This document shows positions 11,640 through 24,488 of a DNA stretch of 64,000 nt, piece by piece. The notes under the pieces are model-generated. The model did not search any database and was not told where the DNA came from. It saw only the letters and a list, made by a program, of their open reading frames with translations. The first letter of the stretch is position 1. Every line of letters begins with the position of its first letter. The stretch is from Boswellia sacra. Taxonomy: Eukaryota > Streptophyta > Magnoliopsida > Sapindales > Burseraceae. The DNA is taken from the NCBI GenBank assembly GCA_013180625.2, contig SNVD02010475.1, forward strand, positions 372,001 through 436,000, written 5' to 3'. The position numbers were made by a program, and so were the translations under genes.

Positions 11640-14600
11640 CTTATCGGTTCTTTTGTCAATCCAACCTTTAAGTCTTATAAAGTGCCAACTTCCAACCTTG
11701 GACAAATTAAAAAAGAAAAAGAAATTATAATTTACTTAATCAAGTAATAAGTATGTTAAAACTTAAAAGAATGACAAAAGAAAGTTAGAAATCGATATTA
11801 CAATGAAATTATTGAAATTACCCCAAACTTTCTATGGTTAGCTAGCACATCAAGTCAAATGATCTATGCGAGATGATGGCAAAAACCTCTCCATAATGTA
11901 ATATAACATTTATTCATAAGTTATATTTAATAATTACAATAAAGAATAAAGAATAATCTTAAATGTAAAAGATTACCTATCTCAAGTTTATCATAGAACT
12001 TCACCTCTTGCATCAATAAGTCAGGATTGAATGCAAGTTCTGAGTGTCGAGAAGATCACAACCAATTTTGTGTACATATTTATGGCCTCCACCATTTTAG
12101 GATTCAATGAACTCCTAAATGGATCAAGGATACGTCCATCAGTAGAGAAGGCTGACTCTGAAATAACAGTAGTCATGGGCATGGCAAAACATCTCTTGTA
12201 ACCTCTGACAAATATGGATACTTTGTTGAATTTACTTTCTACCATAACAAAATATCAAAATTCTCATCCACCAAACCCTCATGAGGATCTAATAAGTACC
12301 TATCAACCTCATTCTTTCCTTCCTTAACACTCGAACTTGACTTTTAACTTGTTAACATTGTTTAAAATCATGTTCATCTTCCACTCTTTTTAGATATTGA
12401 AACATCATCACTTATTCCAATTTTGCCACCACTATAGGATTCATATAGCTCAAACAATAAGTTCTTCATCTTAGATGTCAATGTGTCAACCATAGATTCA
12501 TTATATAATCCCCCAAAACAAAAGTTGACATGATCCAATTTATATCTAGGATCAAGAATGATTACAATAATCAACATTGTAGTTGATATTATCTATAGAA
12601 CCCCAACACTTATCAAAATTTTTCATCATATTACTTGCCATTTTGCTTACGAATTCATCACCATCTTTTGAAAAAGTCTTTAAATGTTTTTGAATATTAC
12701 ACATTTGATGGAAATATACATTAGAACTAATACCCAAAGAAACGCTAAATTGCAAAGTTACATCAAGAAAAGTCTTCAAAAATTTAATAAAAACACATGC
12801 ATGTTCCCAATCTTCACTTAAAGGTGGCCCTTCCCTTTTCTTTCCATTCTCTTGCTAAATAAAATGAGTGGCATAATTACCATCCTCTTCCCTTATTTGC
12901 TCAAATGGTTTTTCAAACTTGGTAGCACTAACCAACATCAAATAAGTTGAGTTCCACCTAGTAGGTACATCCATACAACACTCCCATTGTATTCAATTTC
13001 TACAAGTCTACACATTTATTAAATTTTTGCAACCTAGAAAAGAGGATCTCACAATATTTCATAGCATTGTGAATACTAGTAATTGATTTATGCGTGTCTC
13101 TTAACCCATCACTACAATTAAATTTAAAACATGAGCACTACATCTCACATGCATGTATTTACCATATAAAATTGTTGCATTTTTCTTCCAACATGACAAC
13201 TTATTTTTCACATAATTAATGGCAACATCATTGGCACTAGCGTTATCAACCGTGATAGAATACACTCTTTCTATACCCCAATCAAGCAAACATGTCTCTA
13301 ACAACTTTCGAACCTTCTCCCCTTTATGACTTTGTATTAGACAAAAGTTCAAAATTCTTTAATGCAAATTCCAATCATGATCAATGAAGTGGGTTATTGT
13401 CACCATATAATTAATATTTTGAATCGATATCCATGTATTCGTGGTAAGACAAACCCTTTTCAAATAATCCTTAAGCACAAATTCCAATAAAACCTTTTTT
13501 TACACCATAAAGTTCCATACAATCCCTAGCAATTGTTGTTCTGCATGGAACTTCAAATTTAGGACAAATAACTCTACAAAAGTGTCTAAACCCTTCCCCT
13601 TCCACAAAGCTAAATGGCAACTCATCAAGTATCATCATCCTCACAATTGCCTTTTTACATTCTTCCTTATTAAATGACCCCATTGCGAGTAAAGTACTAT
13701 TACTACCAACACCACTAGGATTTGTACACTTAGACTTAAAAAAAAGAAGATGGAATTTTTTTCTTGAACAACCACTTTTTGATTCTCATCTACAAAAGTG
13801 GCTTTGTATTTAACACATGCTCATAAATGAGTCCATAAAGAACTAGGTCTATGCTTCTTAGTTTCACATGCATAAGTACGACTACAATATTTACGCCTTC
13901 CCCTTGGCCTAGTAGTACCAGTTTAGTATTAGGTTGCTTACTTGTGTTTCGAGTTGTTTCTGTTGTTTCTTCCTCCATCAAGCTTTTTTCTATATCATTA
14001 TCCTCACCAGGGCTATGATGAGAATAAGGCAATCGTTCCAGTAAACTTGAGATTGCAAGAGCAACCTTTTAGCTTAGTTTTATCAATATCTTCTTTGTCT
14101 GATTTAAACCTATTCATCTAGTTTGAAGAATCCGACAGTTCTTTGCTATAGATTCACCACATACAGAGTAAGATCAAAACCGAATTTTAGGGCAAAGCAG
14201 TCATATCCATTCACTAACACTACTGAGAAATATGATAAAAGAGAAATAGGAAACATTTAGAACAATAGTGCTAGATTATTCAATCTAACCTACGACTAGG
14301 GAAAAATCTAAGGAGTGTAGAGAAATTTAAATTTGAAAACAATTGATTGATTAAATACCAAAGAGATAATAAAACTTAGTAGTGTAGAGAAACATAAATT
14401 TGATAACTCAGAAGATGTTAGAAGGAAAAAAATATTAGAAAAACAAAATATTAACTAATACTTGATATCATGATAGCCTCAGGCTAAATTCACCGAACAA
14501 AACCAACCATAAAATGATGTAGGAGTTATATGGTCACAAGCATGCAAATCGAATAATTGAATAAAGTTGACAATAGCTCATATGCTTAAGTTGGATGAAT

Positions 14601-15540
14601 CTTCTTTAACAGACTATGCATTGACATGAAGTGAAATAATTCAAAACTAATGAAGATGTTAATTGTAGAGTTTTGTGCAAAGGGCGTCTTAGGATGGAAA
14701 CATGAAACAAACAAAAGCTATCTTCTATATACAAGGGTAAAAGAAGTAAAAGGAGTACAATTTGTTTGAATATGGCTTCTTTACAAATCAAGCTTGTTTC
14801 TTTCCCCATAAATCGCAAACTATAACTAAACAGAACCTCAACTCTAAAAATGATCAAAAACTCACAACACTAATAAGCTTGTAAATAACATTTACTCCAC
14901 TTGACATCCAAAACACACAAACCCATACGCATTCGCATTTTGCAAAATGAAAGTAAAATAGCTAAAATTTGGAACCAAAGGATCAAGTTCAAGTCAGCCA
15001 ACCAAAAAAAAAAAATGCAAAACCTAGAAAAGAAAACATGAAAGATAATAATTTATAACAAGTTCACGATGTTCACCTCGTACCTAGCAGTGGTCAGTGG
15101 TGGCTATAGTTGCTACCGGCAGTGGTACATGATGGCTAAAGTTGTTACTAGCTGTGGTGGTCTGAGATTGAAAAGGAGGGATGGCTAATAGAGTAGCAAA
15201 GTGATGGGTTCAAACGAAATGGAAATAGGTTAAGGATTTAGCGTAAATAACTTTTCATTATATACTCTAGATAGGTATATAACACTAGCACATACATATA
15301 ATACCTAAACCAATTATGTAATGACATATGGCATAATTTTTAATATTATAAAATAAGTATAGTATGGTATGTGCATGTTTTCTTTTTTAAATACCTTCCG
15401 CCATACCATACCATGAAGGGTATTCTGATTTTCTTCCATACCACACCCTACACTTCTCTCAATATCCTACCCTAACTCCACCATACCATATCATGGTATG
15501 TAAGGTTTGGGCAAGTGAACAGGTACCATGCACACCCTTA
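11640..15540 (-). mobile_element. hAT element B nested in the CACTA-type element
   Basis: The right end at 15540, read inverted, is TAAGGGTGTGCATGGTACC followed by subterminal GGTATGG repeats. These match the family of the small element at 41680-42524 (TAGGGGTGTGCATGGTAC, GGTATGGTATGG). Near the left end, AACTTCCAACCTT at about 11687 also matches the inverse of sequence inside that element. I could not find a left terminus or an 8-bp target duplication, so the left coordinate is approximate. It contains the minus-strand transposase at 12021-14040. Confidence 0.6.
12021..14040 (-). pseudogene. hAT transposase B (RICESLEEPER-like), broken
   Basis: Minus-strand fragments in N-to-C order: 14032-13790 (N-terminal, BED-region remnant), 13683-13471 (FRHFCRVICPKFEVPCRTT), 13352-13101 (GIERVYSITVDNASANDVAI, then HVRCSAHVLNLIV), 12779-12552, 12577-12374 and 12245-12021. 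The last ends with the dimerisation domain SESAFSTDGRILDPFRSSLN. This is the usual domain order of plant hAT transposases. The reading frame changes repeatedly and has stops, so it is inactive. Its C-terminal domain is better preserved than that of transposase A, consistent with later arrival. Confidence 0.85.
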
Positions 15541-15579
15541 AAAATTGTGACGTATAAGCCTTGTTTTCTTATACTGAAA

Positions 15580-17375
15580 TATCAAAATCATCACCTCGAT
15601 CTGTCAAAATAGGATAAGACAAGTACTTATCCGACTCATTTGATAGCCCCATTAACTTTTCATCCTTTCAAAACTGATTCATTGCATTTGGTCTTGATAT
15701 TGGGGGAAGTTATTTTGATGTTGGATTTGTTCCTAGGTCAAGAGAGGAGGTATAGACACTTGTTCAATGACAACTTCATATGATGATGTACTCTTACCCA
15801 AATTGTACACATCATACAATTGAACCAATGATGCTTTAAAATTTAAAGCATAATCTTCTATTTTATTCAGTCTCACCATTTTTCTAAGACATATGTAAAA
15901 TACCTCAGTTTAGCTTGAGTATCAAGAAGTATTGTAATAAAAAAAGATTTATTAACTCCATCCAATTCACCCCAATATTTATCCAATTTATGCTTCATGC
16001 TTTTTGCCATGCTACTCAACATGGTATTCTCACTACCAATCAAATCATTACAAAATTGATGAAGTGACCACATCTAACTGAACAAAATATGTGAAATGAC
16101 ACTCAAATGAGCACTGAACTTCAAAGTGAGATCATAAAAGTTATCCAAGAATCTCACAAATATTAAAGCTTTCTCCCAATCATCAATTGATGATGGCCCC
16201 AATCTATCGTCCTTAGAAAAGTAATACTGATAATTGTAACCTTTTCATCCAACCTATCAAATGCTTTTTGAAAATGCAAAGCACTCTACAACATCAAATA
16301 TGTTAAGTTCCATCTTGTGCGAATATCGAAAGCCATGTTTCCCTTACATTCAATCTTCTCAATCCCCACACAGCTTTTGAATCTTTCTAATCTAGTAGAA
16401 GAGGATCTAACATAACGCACAACATTGTGGATGGAGGCAAGAGAATCATGTAGATCTTTCAAACCCTTACTTACAATCAAGTTCAACATGTGTGCTACAC
16501 AATGCACATGTAAAAACTCCCCATTCAGAAGTAATGAATAAGCTTTCCAGCTCTTTTTTTTTTTTTGTTCAAATAGTTGATCGCTACTTCATTAGCACTA
16601 GAATTATTAACGACAACTATTAAAATATACTCCAATCAACAATCTAGCAAACAATTCTCAAGAAGTTTTCTAATTGTGTCCCATATATGATTTGTGATGG
16701 GACAGAATGAAGTGATCCATTTCTGTAACCTCCAAGCTGGATCAACAAAGTGTGTAATTATGACCATGTAACTCATGTTTTGAATTGAAGTCCAAATATC
16801 TGTGGTCAAACAAAACTCTAACCTTGTGTTCTTTCAGACACCTCTTCAAACACTTCTTTCTCATTCAAAAAATACTTCAAGATGCCTACTACAATTATTC
16901 TTCTTGATGGAACATCAAATTTTGGATAAGCAAGTTGCATAAAATAACGAAACCCTTTTATTCTCCATGAACATGAAAGACAACTAATCAATGATAATCA
17001 TCTCCACAAGTGCTTTCGCAATGGCTTCCTTATCAAACCCAACAGCCAAAAGATTACTACCTAACCCACTCTCTAATTTTTCTCCCCAAAAGTGAGAATT
17101 GTTAGTTTTTCATCCTTCTCCGTCTAATTCTCACTCAATATATAGTTAGGACAAACATTTAAATGCTTTTACAAATTTATTGTTCCATGCTTTTTACTAT
17201 AACAAAAAATTCTATAATAATTACACATGCACTTATTTCCTCCAATCTTTTTATAGTGGTCCCACACAGTTGAAACTTGAGGGTTTTTCCTTTTTTTTGG
17301 GTTGTTTGTGGTTTGAGTACTATAGGCTTCATTTTGTTGTTCTAACGGGGAATTGGATTTGGTATCCATACCCAA
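15580..17375 (-). pseudogene. hAT transposase A (BED zinc finger and catalytic region), broken
   Basis: It opens at 17375 with MDTKSNSPLE and an N-terminal BED-type finger (STVWDHYKKIGGNKCMCNYY ending KKHGTINL). A downstream block contains HCVAHMLNLIVSKGLKDLHD and VRYVRSSSTRLERFKSC (16507-16286), and a later block contains CNDLIGSENTMLSSMAKSMK (16073-15873). Just before 15580 it reads NESDKYLSYPILTDRGDDFD and is cut by the CACTA-type insertion. Frameshifts and stops occur throughout. Its C-terminus is at 11303-11100. Confidence 0.85.
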
Positions 17376-18130
17376 AATAATGATATAATCTTAAGTTATA
17401 ATAATCTAATCTTAATAAATAGACACAAATTAGAACCCAAACAACTAAAATTTAAAAGATTCTCATAATTTCCACAATGACAACAAGGTTACTATACTAA
17501 TATATGTACCTCACATTCTCATAAGCAGGAAAATGACAACAACAAGTAACATAAAATGCATGTTTTGTTAAAGATTCCATGCATTTGATCTAGACAAGGT
17601 AATAGTTTCACTTTGCATGCTTCTTAATTCTTATTTTGTCTTAAAAATCAATAATTACACGCGCACTTATTTCCTCCAATCTTTTTATAGTGATCCCACA
17701 CTGTTGGAACTTGAGGCTTTTTCCCTTTTTTCTTTATTTTTTTTTTTGAGGTTGTTTGTGGTTTGAGTACTATTGGCTTCATTTTGTTGTTATAAGGGGG
17801 AATTGGATTTGGTATCCATACCTAAAAAATGATATAATCTTAAGTTAGAATCATTTAATATTAATAAATAGAAACAAATTAGAACCCAAACAATTAAAAA
17901 TTTAAAAGATTCTCATAATTTCCACAATGACAACAATGTTACTATATTAATATATGTCCCTCACATTATCCTGAGCAGGAAAATGACAACAATAAATAAC
18001 ATAAAATGAATGTTTTGTCAAAGATTCCATGCATATGATCTAGACAAGGTAATACTTTCACTTTGTCTCTTTTAGTACTACTTTTTAGATGCTTCTTAAT
18101 TCTTATTTTGTCTTGAAAAGTAATAATTAC
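17216..18130. repeat. tandem duplication of 434-472 bp over the 5' end of transposase A
   Basis: The segment from about 17216 (start TTACACATGCACTTATTTCC) recurs from about 17650 (TTACACGCGCACTTATTTCC) with high identity to about 18130. The second copy has a longer T tract and an extra 25 bp or so. The duplicated unit includes the BED-domain start region and upstream leader, so two transposase starts exist. Confidence 0.85.
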
Positions 18131-18639
18131 TTTCCTTTATTATAATTCTCGACTATAAACAGCCAAAGTTTCTATTTATTTTTTTTTGTTCAAGTACACA
18201 AGAGTTTTTTATTTTATTTTATTCAAGCACACAATAGTTTCGTCACAAATAATGAAAGGAAGAATCAAACCAAGAAGACTCATCACAATTATGGTTTGTA
18301 ATAACTTTTTGTTTAATCACAGTTCAGTTTGCAATTTTCCACAACAATGCAAACAACCAATTTCATAACATAAAAAACTACAAACAAAGGCAATATTAAC
18401 AAAAAAAAATCCATAAAAAAATGAACCAACAACTCCCACAAAACAAAACATAACATAACAACTCAAATTAGGGATAACAATTTACTCAAATTAGGCAACA
18501 AAACGAAATATGATAACATAACAAATCAACATAGGCATCACAAATCAATAACACAAATATAATATTAGTCAAATTAGGCATAACAAATCAACAACACCCC
18601 ACAGCACATAACATAGGCATCCATGGTTGGAGAAAGAAA

Positions 18640-18950
18640 AGAGAGATTCACAGTTCAATTTAACAATTCATGATTGTCAACTGCATCGGTGGTGGAGTCA
18701 AGAGTGAAGCGACGGCCAGTAGTGGTGATGAGAGGAGCAGAAGTGGCAGTGGCAACGGTGGTGAAAGGAATGAGTAGCCAAGAACGTCTAGCAAAATGGG
18801 TTCATAGATGAGTAGCACACAAGTTGCAGTGAGTCGAAAGCAAAGGTTCACAGTCGGCATGGCAGCGGTGACGGGGTGGCAGCGGCCATAGGGGTTTCAA
18901 AGAGGGGCGTACGAAGCGGCTAGGGTTGTGATTAGGATTTAAAATAACAT
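18640..18950 (-). other. GC-richer leader-like segment of hAT element A
   Basis: A block rich in GGTGGTG/GGCAGTGG-type sequence stands out in AT-rich surroundings. A similar but shorter block lies at 15090-15180, upstream of transposase B. The position, upstream of each minus-strand transposase, suggests a conserved 5' leader or promoter region of this hAT group. Confidence 0.4.
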
Positions 18951-19239
18951 AAAATGGAGCTAGGGTTTGTGAGAAAGAAAGCATTATATATGGATGATTC
19001 AGTTTTGGTAAGTTCACGGCAACAACATCCAACACCCACTAAAATTTTGATGTGTAATACAAAAATTTTTAGAAAAATTAGTTGGTTCCGGTCGAGTCTA
19101 TGTTGGGTCTCTGTGCTGATACCCGATGTTTACCAAATTCGATCAGGTCTTCCATTTCCTACCCTATGTTGGGTTTCCTCAATATGCATACCTAACCTTA
19201 CCTGACTTAGGTCGGGTCGATTGAAAATGTCCACCCTAA

Positions 19240-19515
19240 TGTAAGCTATAATTTGATTAAAAAGCAGGGAATACCAAGATCAAAATATAGTAGATAAAGT
19301 TTAATTAACATGAGAGTTTTGAGTTTGGGTGGTTTGGATTTTTTTTCTTTTTTCGGGGAGAGAGGGGGGGTGGGGGGGTGTGGGTTGGGGTTTGAGGGGA
19401 GTTTGTTGGTGGTGGTGGTTGGGTTGTGTGGAGGGGCCGTTGGGGTTTGGGTTGTGTGGGCACGCACAAACACACATTATACTATTGTTATCTTAATTGC
19501 TTATTATTTAAAGAG
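19240..19515 (+). repeat. G-rich stretch with long G runs
   Basis: Between about 19352 and 19455 the plus strand carries many G runs, including GGGGGGGTGGGGGGGTG and GGGGTTTGAGGGGAG. Open frames on both strands here follow from composition. The stretch could form G-quadruplexes. Confidence 0.6.
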
Positions 19516-20172
19516 GCAGACCCACGTTTGGACCTAAGGGGGGTTTCAGGCCCTTGCAGGCCAAACAGTAGGTTCTTAATTGCTATAAAAGAAAAACTAT
19601 TTTAGTACTAGATGTTTTAAAATTATACATATTGGCCCCTCCATGTCAAAAAGTAAGCAAAAATATAATCTACTTTTACTATAAATAAGTTATGATTCTA
19701 CATTTGAACCCTACAAATTTTTCATGTTCATACAGAGGATTAATAAATTAAGTACCACATTTATTATATATATATTATGATTATCTTTTATTAACTTTTA
19801 TCTTTTATTATTTTTATTATCTCACACTTAAGTAAAATTTAACTTTTCTATATTTATACTTTCTTTTTTCGAATTCCTAAAATTTTTAGTTACAAAAGGC
19901 AAATCCACTTTTAAAATTTTTTTCGTTTTTTTAATTATGCCTTTTTCCATCAAAATTGAAGAATTTACTACTCATTCTTAAAATTGCATTTTTATTGTCT
20001 TGATCTAGATTAATTGGTGTGTGTGTGTGTGTATTCATTTTTGAAATTTATATAAGAGTTTACGTTTGACCAATGTTCATAACCTTAAATACTAACCAAT
20101 TAATATATATTTGCAAATATTTGAACTTATAATAAGTTTAATTTTTGTCCCCACCCAAAATCCTAGCTCTGT
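19516..20172. mobile_element. decayed MITE-like repeat (GGCAGACCCACGTTTGG end)
   Basis: It begins GGCAGACCCACGTTTGGACC and ends near CCCCACCCAAAATCCTAGCT, GCTCTGTCA, the pattern of a widespread plant repeat with GGCGGA...CTCCGCC-type ends. A piece with the same start is at 62752. The target duplication is not clear. Confidence 0.4.
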
Positions 20173-22008
20173 CATTGATTATGTTTACATTATCATGGAC
20201 ATATATACTTATGGATTTTATTGTCTTGGTAATTTAATATTTTTGAAATATTATTTATTATTATATACTCTATGTCTAGTTTCAAAGTAAAATTTATTGA
20301 AATTCTGAAGTTATAAAAGATTGAAATTAACATCAACCGAAAATTACATAAACAAAAGATAAATGTAGAAATTTTTCATAATTAAGAAATTAATAAATTG
20401 CATGCCAATTTAATGTTTGAGCGAGATCACAACCACAGGAGTACTAATGCTTATAAACACGAAATTTTTGCTTTGGAACCTGAACAACACTTTCTAGGTC
20501 AACCTTCTTCTGATGGATTTTGTCGAGGAAATTAAAGATTAACAAGACTAGCATTAATTCGTGGCACACTCCAACAGAGATTACTATCCACAATTAATAA
20601 TTTCACATTTATATTTCTAACTATTTATATGTATTATTAATTTAAAAATAATGCTAAATTTATAAAATTTGTTTATAAAGTGACGTAGCATCAAATAAAT
20701 AAAAGGATGAATATAAAACATTATGTAGAATAAATATTAATTATTTATATGATGTTGAATGAGTAATATCATATTAACTTTACATATAAACTTTGTAAGT
20801 ATAGTATTACCTTTAATTAAATTTACAATGATATCGTTTTTTATTTTGTTATACAATTTATTTAATAACTATGAATTCTATAGTACAAAAATTAGGCTTT
20901 ATCTTTTTATCATCTATGGAATTATTTTATAATTGATATGTTACGGCCGGGTTTTGCTCTTTTTTTTATTTGAAAAATAATAATTCTTACTCTCAATTAA
21001 TCCAAAAAATTATTATTGGATCTAATGCTATTAACATTGATAATGGGGTTTTAGCATGGCAACGAATTCTGCCGGAGTACTTCAGAATAAATTCAACTTT
21101 TAAATTCATAATCGGAAGCTAAATTGAGTGTATATATATACACACATACATATACTGCATTTTTGGGTCTTGGGCCGAAGGATGACGCTTGATAGTGGTT
21201 TTATATTCTTTTCATAGAATTTGTTTTCGTTTTTAGAAAATTATTTTTTAAAAATATACATTTACAATATATTTAAATAATATCAACTATATATCATTTT
21301 TAAGATTAAAAAAATTTAAAAGCAACTATATATTCTTACTAAAATTTAAAATAAAAAACAAAAACAAACACAATAAACAATTAATTCATACAGATATTTT
21401 TTCATTGTAAGTATTTAAAAAAAAGTTATATGGGCTCTCGTCAAGATAGCAAATCTCTCCTGAATTAGTCAGACATTCTGTATGACATATTAATTAGAGA
21501 ATATGGTCATGTCAGTACAATTTTTAAATATGAAATTTAAAATTTAAGATTTATTATATAAAAATGAAAGATTCACATATCAATAAAGAATTTAGTCGTC
21601 TAAAAGGGCATAAATATTAGATAGGTGTTTTTTTTTTTTTTTTGGTAGCTAGTTTACCAAATCCACTCGTACAATTAATAATAGTGAAAAAAAAGTCACA
21701 GTATAGAATATATATTGAGCAACAAACATTTTGTCATTCATGCCATCTACTTCTTAAAGAGTTAATTACTTTGAATTTACAATTTCTCCCATCAAATAAA
21801 GCTAACAAAACGAGAAGTCTACGAAATAAAATGAAATTTGCAAGAGTTCCATTGACATTTCTTAAGTAATTACATTTACTCTTTCAAACCTTAAAACATT
21901 TCTAGCAATTAAAGGTTTGATTTTACACTAAGCCTCTATGGCTTCATTACATGATTATATATCCATATATTTTTCAAGCATTAATGATTGAGGATTTTAT
22001 ATATATGA
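20173..22008. other. AT-rich intergenic DNA, no gene seen
   Basis: Low-complexity AT-rich sequence with short simple repeats. A stretch at about 21190-21380 resembles, inverted, the patch at 7555-7680 and may be an old dispersed repeat. No supported coding region. Confidence 0.5.
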
Positions 22009-22779
22009 TCAGTTCAAGAGGCTTAAGGTGTTGAGCGACTTAGCAACGGGGGCTTTTGCTGGTTGGGTTTGTGGGGTGGGGAGGGAGTGAACATACTTGC
22101 AATTGGGGCAAGAAGGAGAGGATTTTGATAGAATAACAAGAAGATGACAATTCAAACAAGCTAAAGCCACCATGTTGCTGCCTGCTGAGGAATTCTGCTT
22201 GTTAGATTGATCATGTTCATCAAGTAAATTATTATTATTGGATAGTCCACTGCATGTCTCCGAAAAATTGGAGACTGTACTTGAGATGTTGAGCTCAAGG
22301 TCTAGCTTCTGATGGTCATTCTCTGGCCGGTTCCAACTCTTTCTTAAAGTCTTTCTATTCAGGTAATACATTCTACCTGACTGCAATAGCATATATGCAA
22401 GAAATCAAATTAATCACGAAGTCATTAGGACAAAGCTTCACTAAAAATAATAATCATCAATCTTATACCCACTAATTAAGCTTCAAAAATCTTCTTATAT
22501 ATAAGGCAAGAATATGGTAAAAAAATTTTGGTTAAGTTTTGACACTTCAATAAGGGTTTCTAGTTATTAAGTACTATAGTATATTAGACGATATACCACG
22601 TCATCTTGTATTTTAAGTCTATATATAAAAGTCTACTATATATATGTTAATTTATAAATAAATAACATAGAAAATAATGTAGTTATAACTTGAGATTATT
22701 TGCTTAGAACATAAATAACGTACAAAACTTCTTTTTTTTTTAATTCAACGTAAGCATAAGTAGAGGAAGGATCAAGAAA

Positions 22780-22810
<31 letters not shown>

Positions 22811-23038
22811 TTATACTTCAAGATCAAGGCACTGCTCCCAATCCAATGGAAGACGGTCTCTAAGTTGAAGATCAACGCTTGATTGAATTGATTCCGAGGA
22901 TCCAGACCTGAGAAATTGATCTGAGAGAAGCTTCCTCTTCCTGGAAGAGTTGTTTTCCGATTCCGACGACAAGGAACCATTGTTGCTTTTGTCAATCGCA
23001 CAGTGGGTTGGAGCCAAAGAGAGCTGTGTTAGCTCCAT
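22009..23038 (-). CDS. CFL1: WW-domain protein, CURLY FLAG LEAF 1-like
   Basis: Two exons, 23038-22817 and 22380-22009, joined in phase 0 across a GT-AG intron, give 197 residues. Exon 1 opens MELTQLSLAPTHCAIDKSN; the Ser/Asn-rich region that follows contains a basic KRKL. The join creates a WW domain: LPLDWEQCLDLE from exon 1 and SGRMYYLNRKTLRKSWNRP from exon 2, with both tryptophans and the final proline. The C-terminal part holds CLNCHLLVILSKSSPSCPNC, two CxxC pairs that may bind a metal. This layout matches plant CFL1 proteins, which act with a homeodomain regulator in cuticle development. Gene structure is seen; role is by family. It appears intact. Confidence 0.85.
22772..22812. repeat. 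GA microsatellite in the CFL1-like intron
   Basis: A run of GA repeats lies immediately downstream of the exon 1 donor site. On the transcribed minus strand it is a CT tract. Confidence 0.9.
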
Positions 23039-23226
23039 AATTAATTAGCAATATCCAAAACTCCTTAAACTTGATAAATTAATGAATATAGATACCAACC
23101 AAAGCTCAATCCTTCAGTACTACTGCTCAAATGTAGAGTTGAACAATAGAGTAATATTGAGGAGAAACGATTGGGAAGAAGAGAACCCAATTGAGGGATT
23201 GAACAGAAACAGAAATTGAGTACACG

Positions 23227-23234
23227 TATATATA
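23227..23234 (-). promoter_or_regulatory. candidate TATA box of the CFL1-like gene
   Basis: On the minus strand TATATATA lies about 190 bases upstream of the start codon at 23038. Initiation some 30 bases downstream would give a leader of roughly 160 bases. It is the best TATA match in the upstream region. Confidence 0.5.
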
Positions 23235-24488
23235 CTCTGGTGTGTAGGGCACATGAGGTGAATCAAAATTTGCACAACCTTGGATTGAATGCAGGAGTCA
23301 TGCAAGAGAGCGTTTCTACTTAAGAGGGTTCTTAAATTGGGTTCATCAAAGCCCATTAAATTAAAAGAAGGGCAGGCCGAAGCATTAAAGGTGGCAAGTA
23401 GATATCAATTTAATGCCCTCAAATACTCCTGTCAAAACAACATTTAAATCAAACCTACACAACACCACCTCATCAAAACCTAGCTTTATATACTTGCATA
23501 TACGCAATGCAATTGCCAAGTTCATTTTTTAATTTTCTTCTCAAACTACTTTTTTTAACTAATTAATAAACAAGTAATATATGAATATAAATTCCTCTAT
23601 CCAATAAAACATGTTATGCACTTATAAATCTTCTCTTTCATAGTCATCTAGCTACATCCATGATGATTTGCTTTAATTAAATATAATGGGTTTTTCTCTT
23701 TTTCTATATATATACAGATTTTTTTATTTCTAGAATTACTAGCTAGAGGTTTCTTATTCATATATTCACTACCCACGATCGGATGATAATGAAAATTTCA
23801 TTATAAGGTAGTGGCTCTTATAGGAAAGTTTAATTAAATATTAATGTAAGTGGTTATTTATATGACAACTAATTAGTTATATGGAAGCATATGGTATAAA
23901 CATACTTCAAAAATTCTTTCGGTTGATGTTGATCATAAATAACTGAAGATTTTGTCAATAAGCCACCGGAATTCCTTTTTTAATTGAAAAAAAAAGTCTG
24001 ACTCCAAATTGAAGAAATATCGAATATTGGTTGATGAAATTATTCACTTCATAATCTGGTCGATCTTTTCTTTTAAAGAATTTACTAATCAGACTAGAAT
24101 GAAGATAGAGTCTCATTTTACATGTAGATAACAATACCGATAACAATAAAACTTTTAGTAAGAGAAAATCCGTCGACCTTATAAATTCATGCAATTATTA
24201 TGGTAAACAAATTAAAAAAATTTACAAAACTTTAATTGTTTTTTATTAATTATGAAGGATTTGACTATGGTATTAGGCTTGTGTGAGAGAACCCATATTC
24301 AAAAATTTTTAATATGTATTTTAACAAAATTATGAATCCTTAAATAAACTTATATGTAAAAGTTATATATATAGGATAAGATATTTTAACAAAATTTATT
24401 GATACAAATTTATAATCCTTGATCTCACAAAATCTAATGGTTAAAATTAGAAGTAAAAAAAAGTTTCATTTAATGTTGCTAATTCATC
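23235..24488. other. upstream intergenic DNA of the CFL1-like gene
   Basis: AT-rich sequence without a supported gene or element. The first few hundred bases presumably carry promoter elements. It ends at the TCATC target duplication of the first Tat-like retroelement. Confidence 0.5.

Larger units (their letters stand above)
11307..15576. mobile_element. CACTA-type element inserted in hAT transposase A
   Basis: The left terminus is CACTAGAAGAAAAATGG; the inverse of the right terminus is CAGTATAAGAAAACAAGG. Both fit the plant CACTA consensus, and AAA flanks each side (11304-11306 and 15577-15579), the expected 3-bp target duplication. Removing the element restores the host reading frame, which independently supports the boundaries. 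Left subterminal DNA (11340-11610) carries repeated GCCGACACGTAA / ACATGTCGG motifs in both orientations, typical of CACTA subterminal repeats. I see no TNPD/TNPA transposase; the interior is mostly a nested hAT. Confidence 0.75.
9482..19239 (-). mobile_element. old hAT element A, carrying its own broken transposase and interrupted by a CACTA-type element
   Basis: The left end reads TAAGGGTGGGC; the inverse of the right end reads TTAGGGTGGAC. Both continue into GTCGGGT-rich subterminal DNA. Flanks tgtatact and tgtaagct match at 6 of 8 positions and may be a decayed target duplication. Inside, a minus-strand transposase runs from about 17375 to 15580 and resumes at 11303-11100. The gap is filled by the CACTA-type element 11307-15576. 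Without that insert the element is about 5.5 kb, reasonable for an autonomous hAT. The ends are less certain than the transposase. Confidence 0.6.

Noticed and set aside
19246..19537. Open frames of about 75 codons on both strands
   Set aside because: They arise from the G-rich stretch; the products are low-complexity Gly/Val or Pro/Thr.
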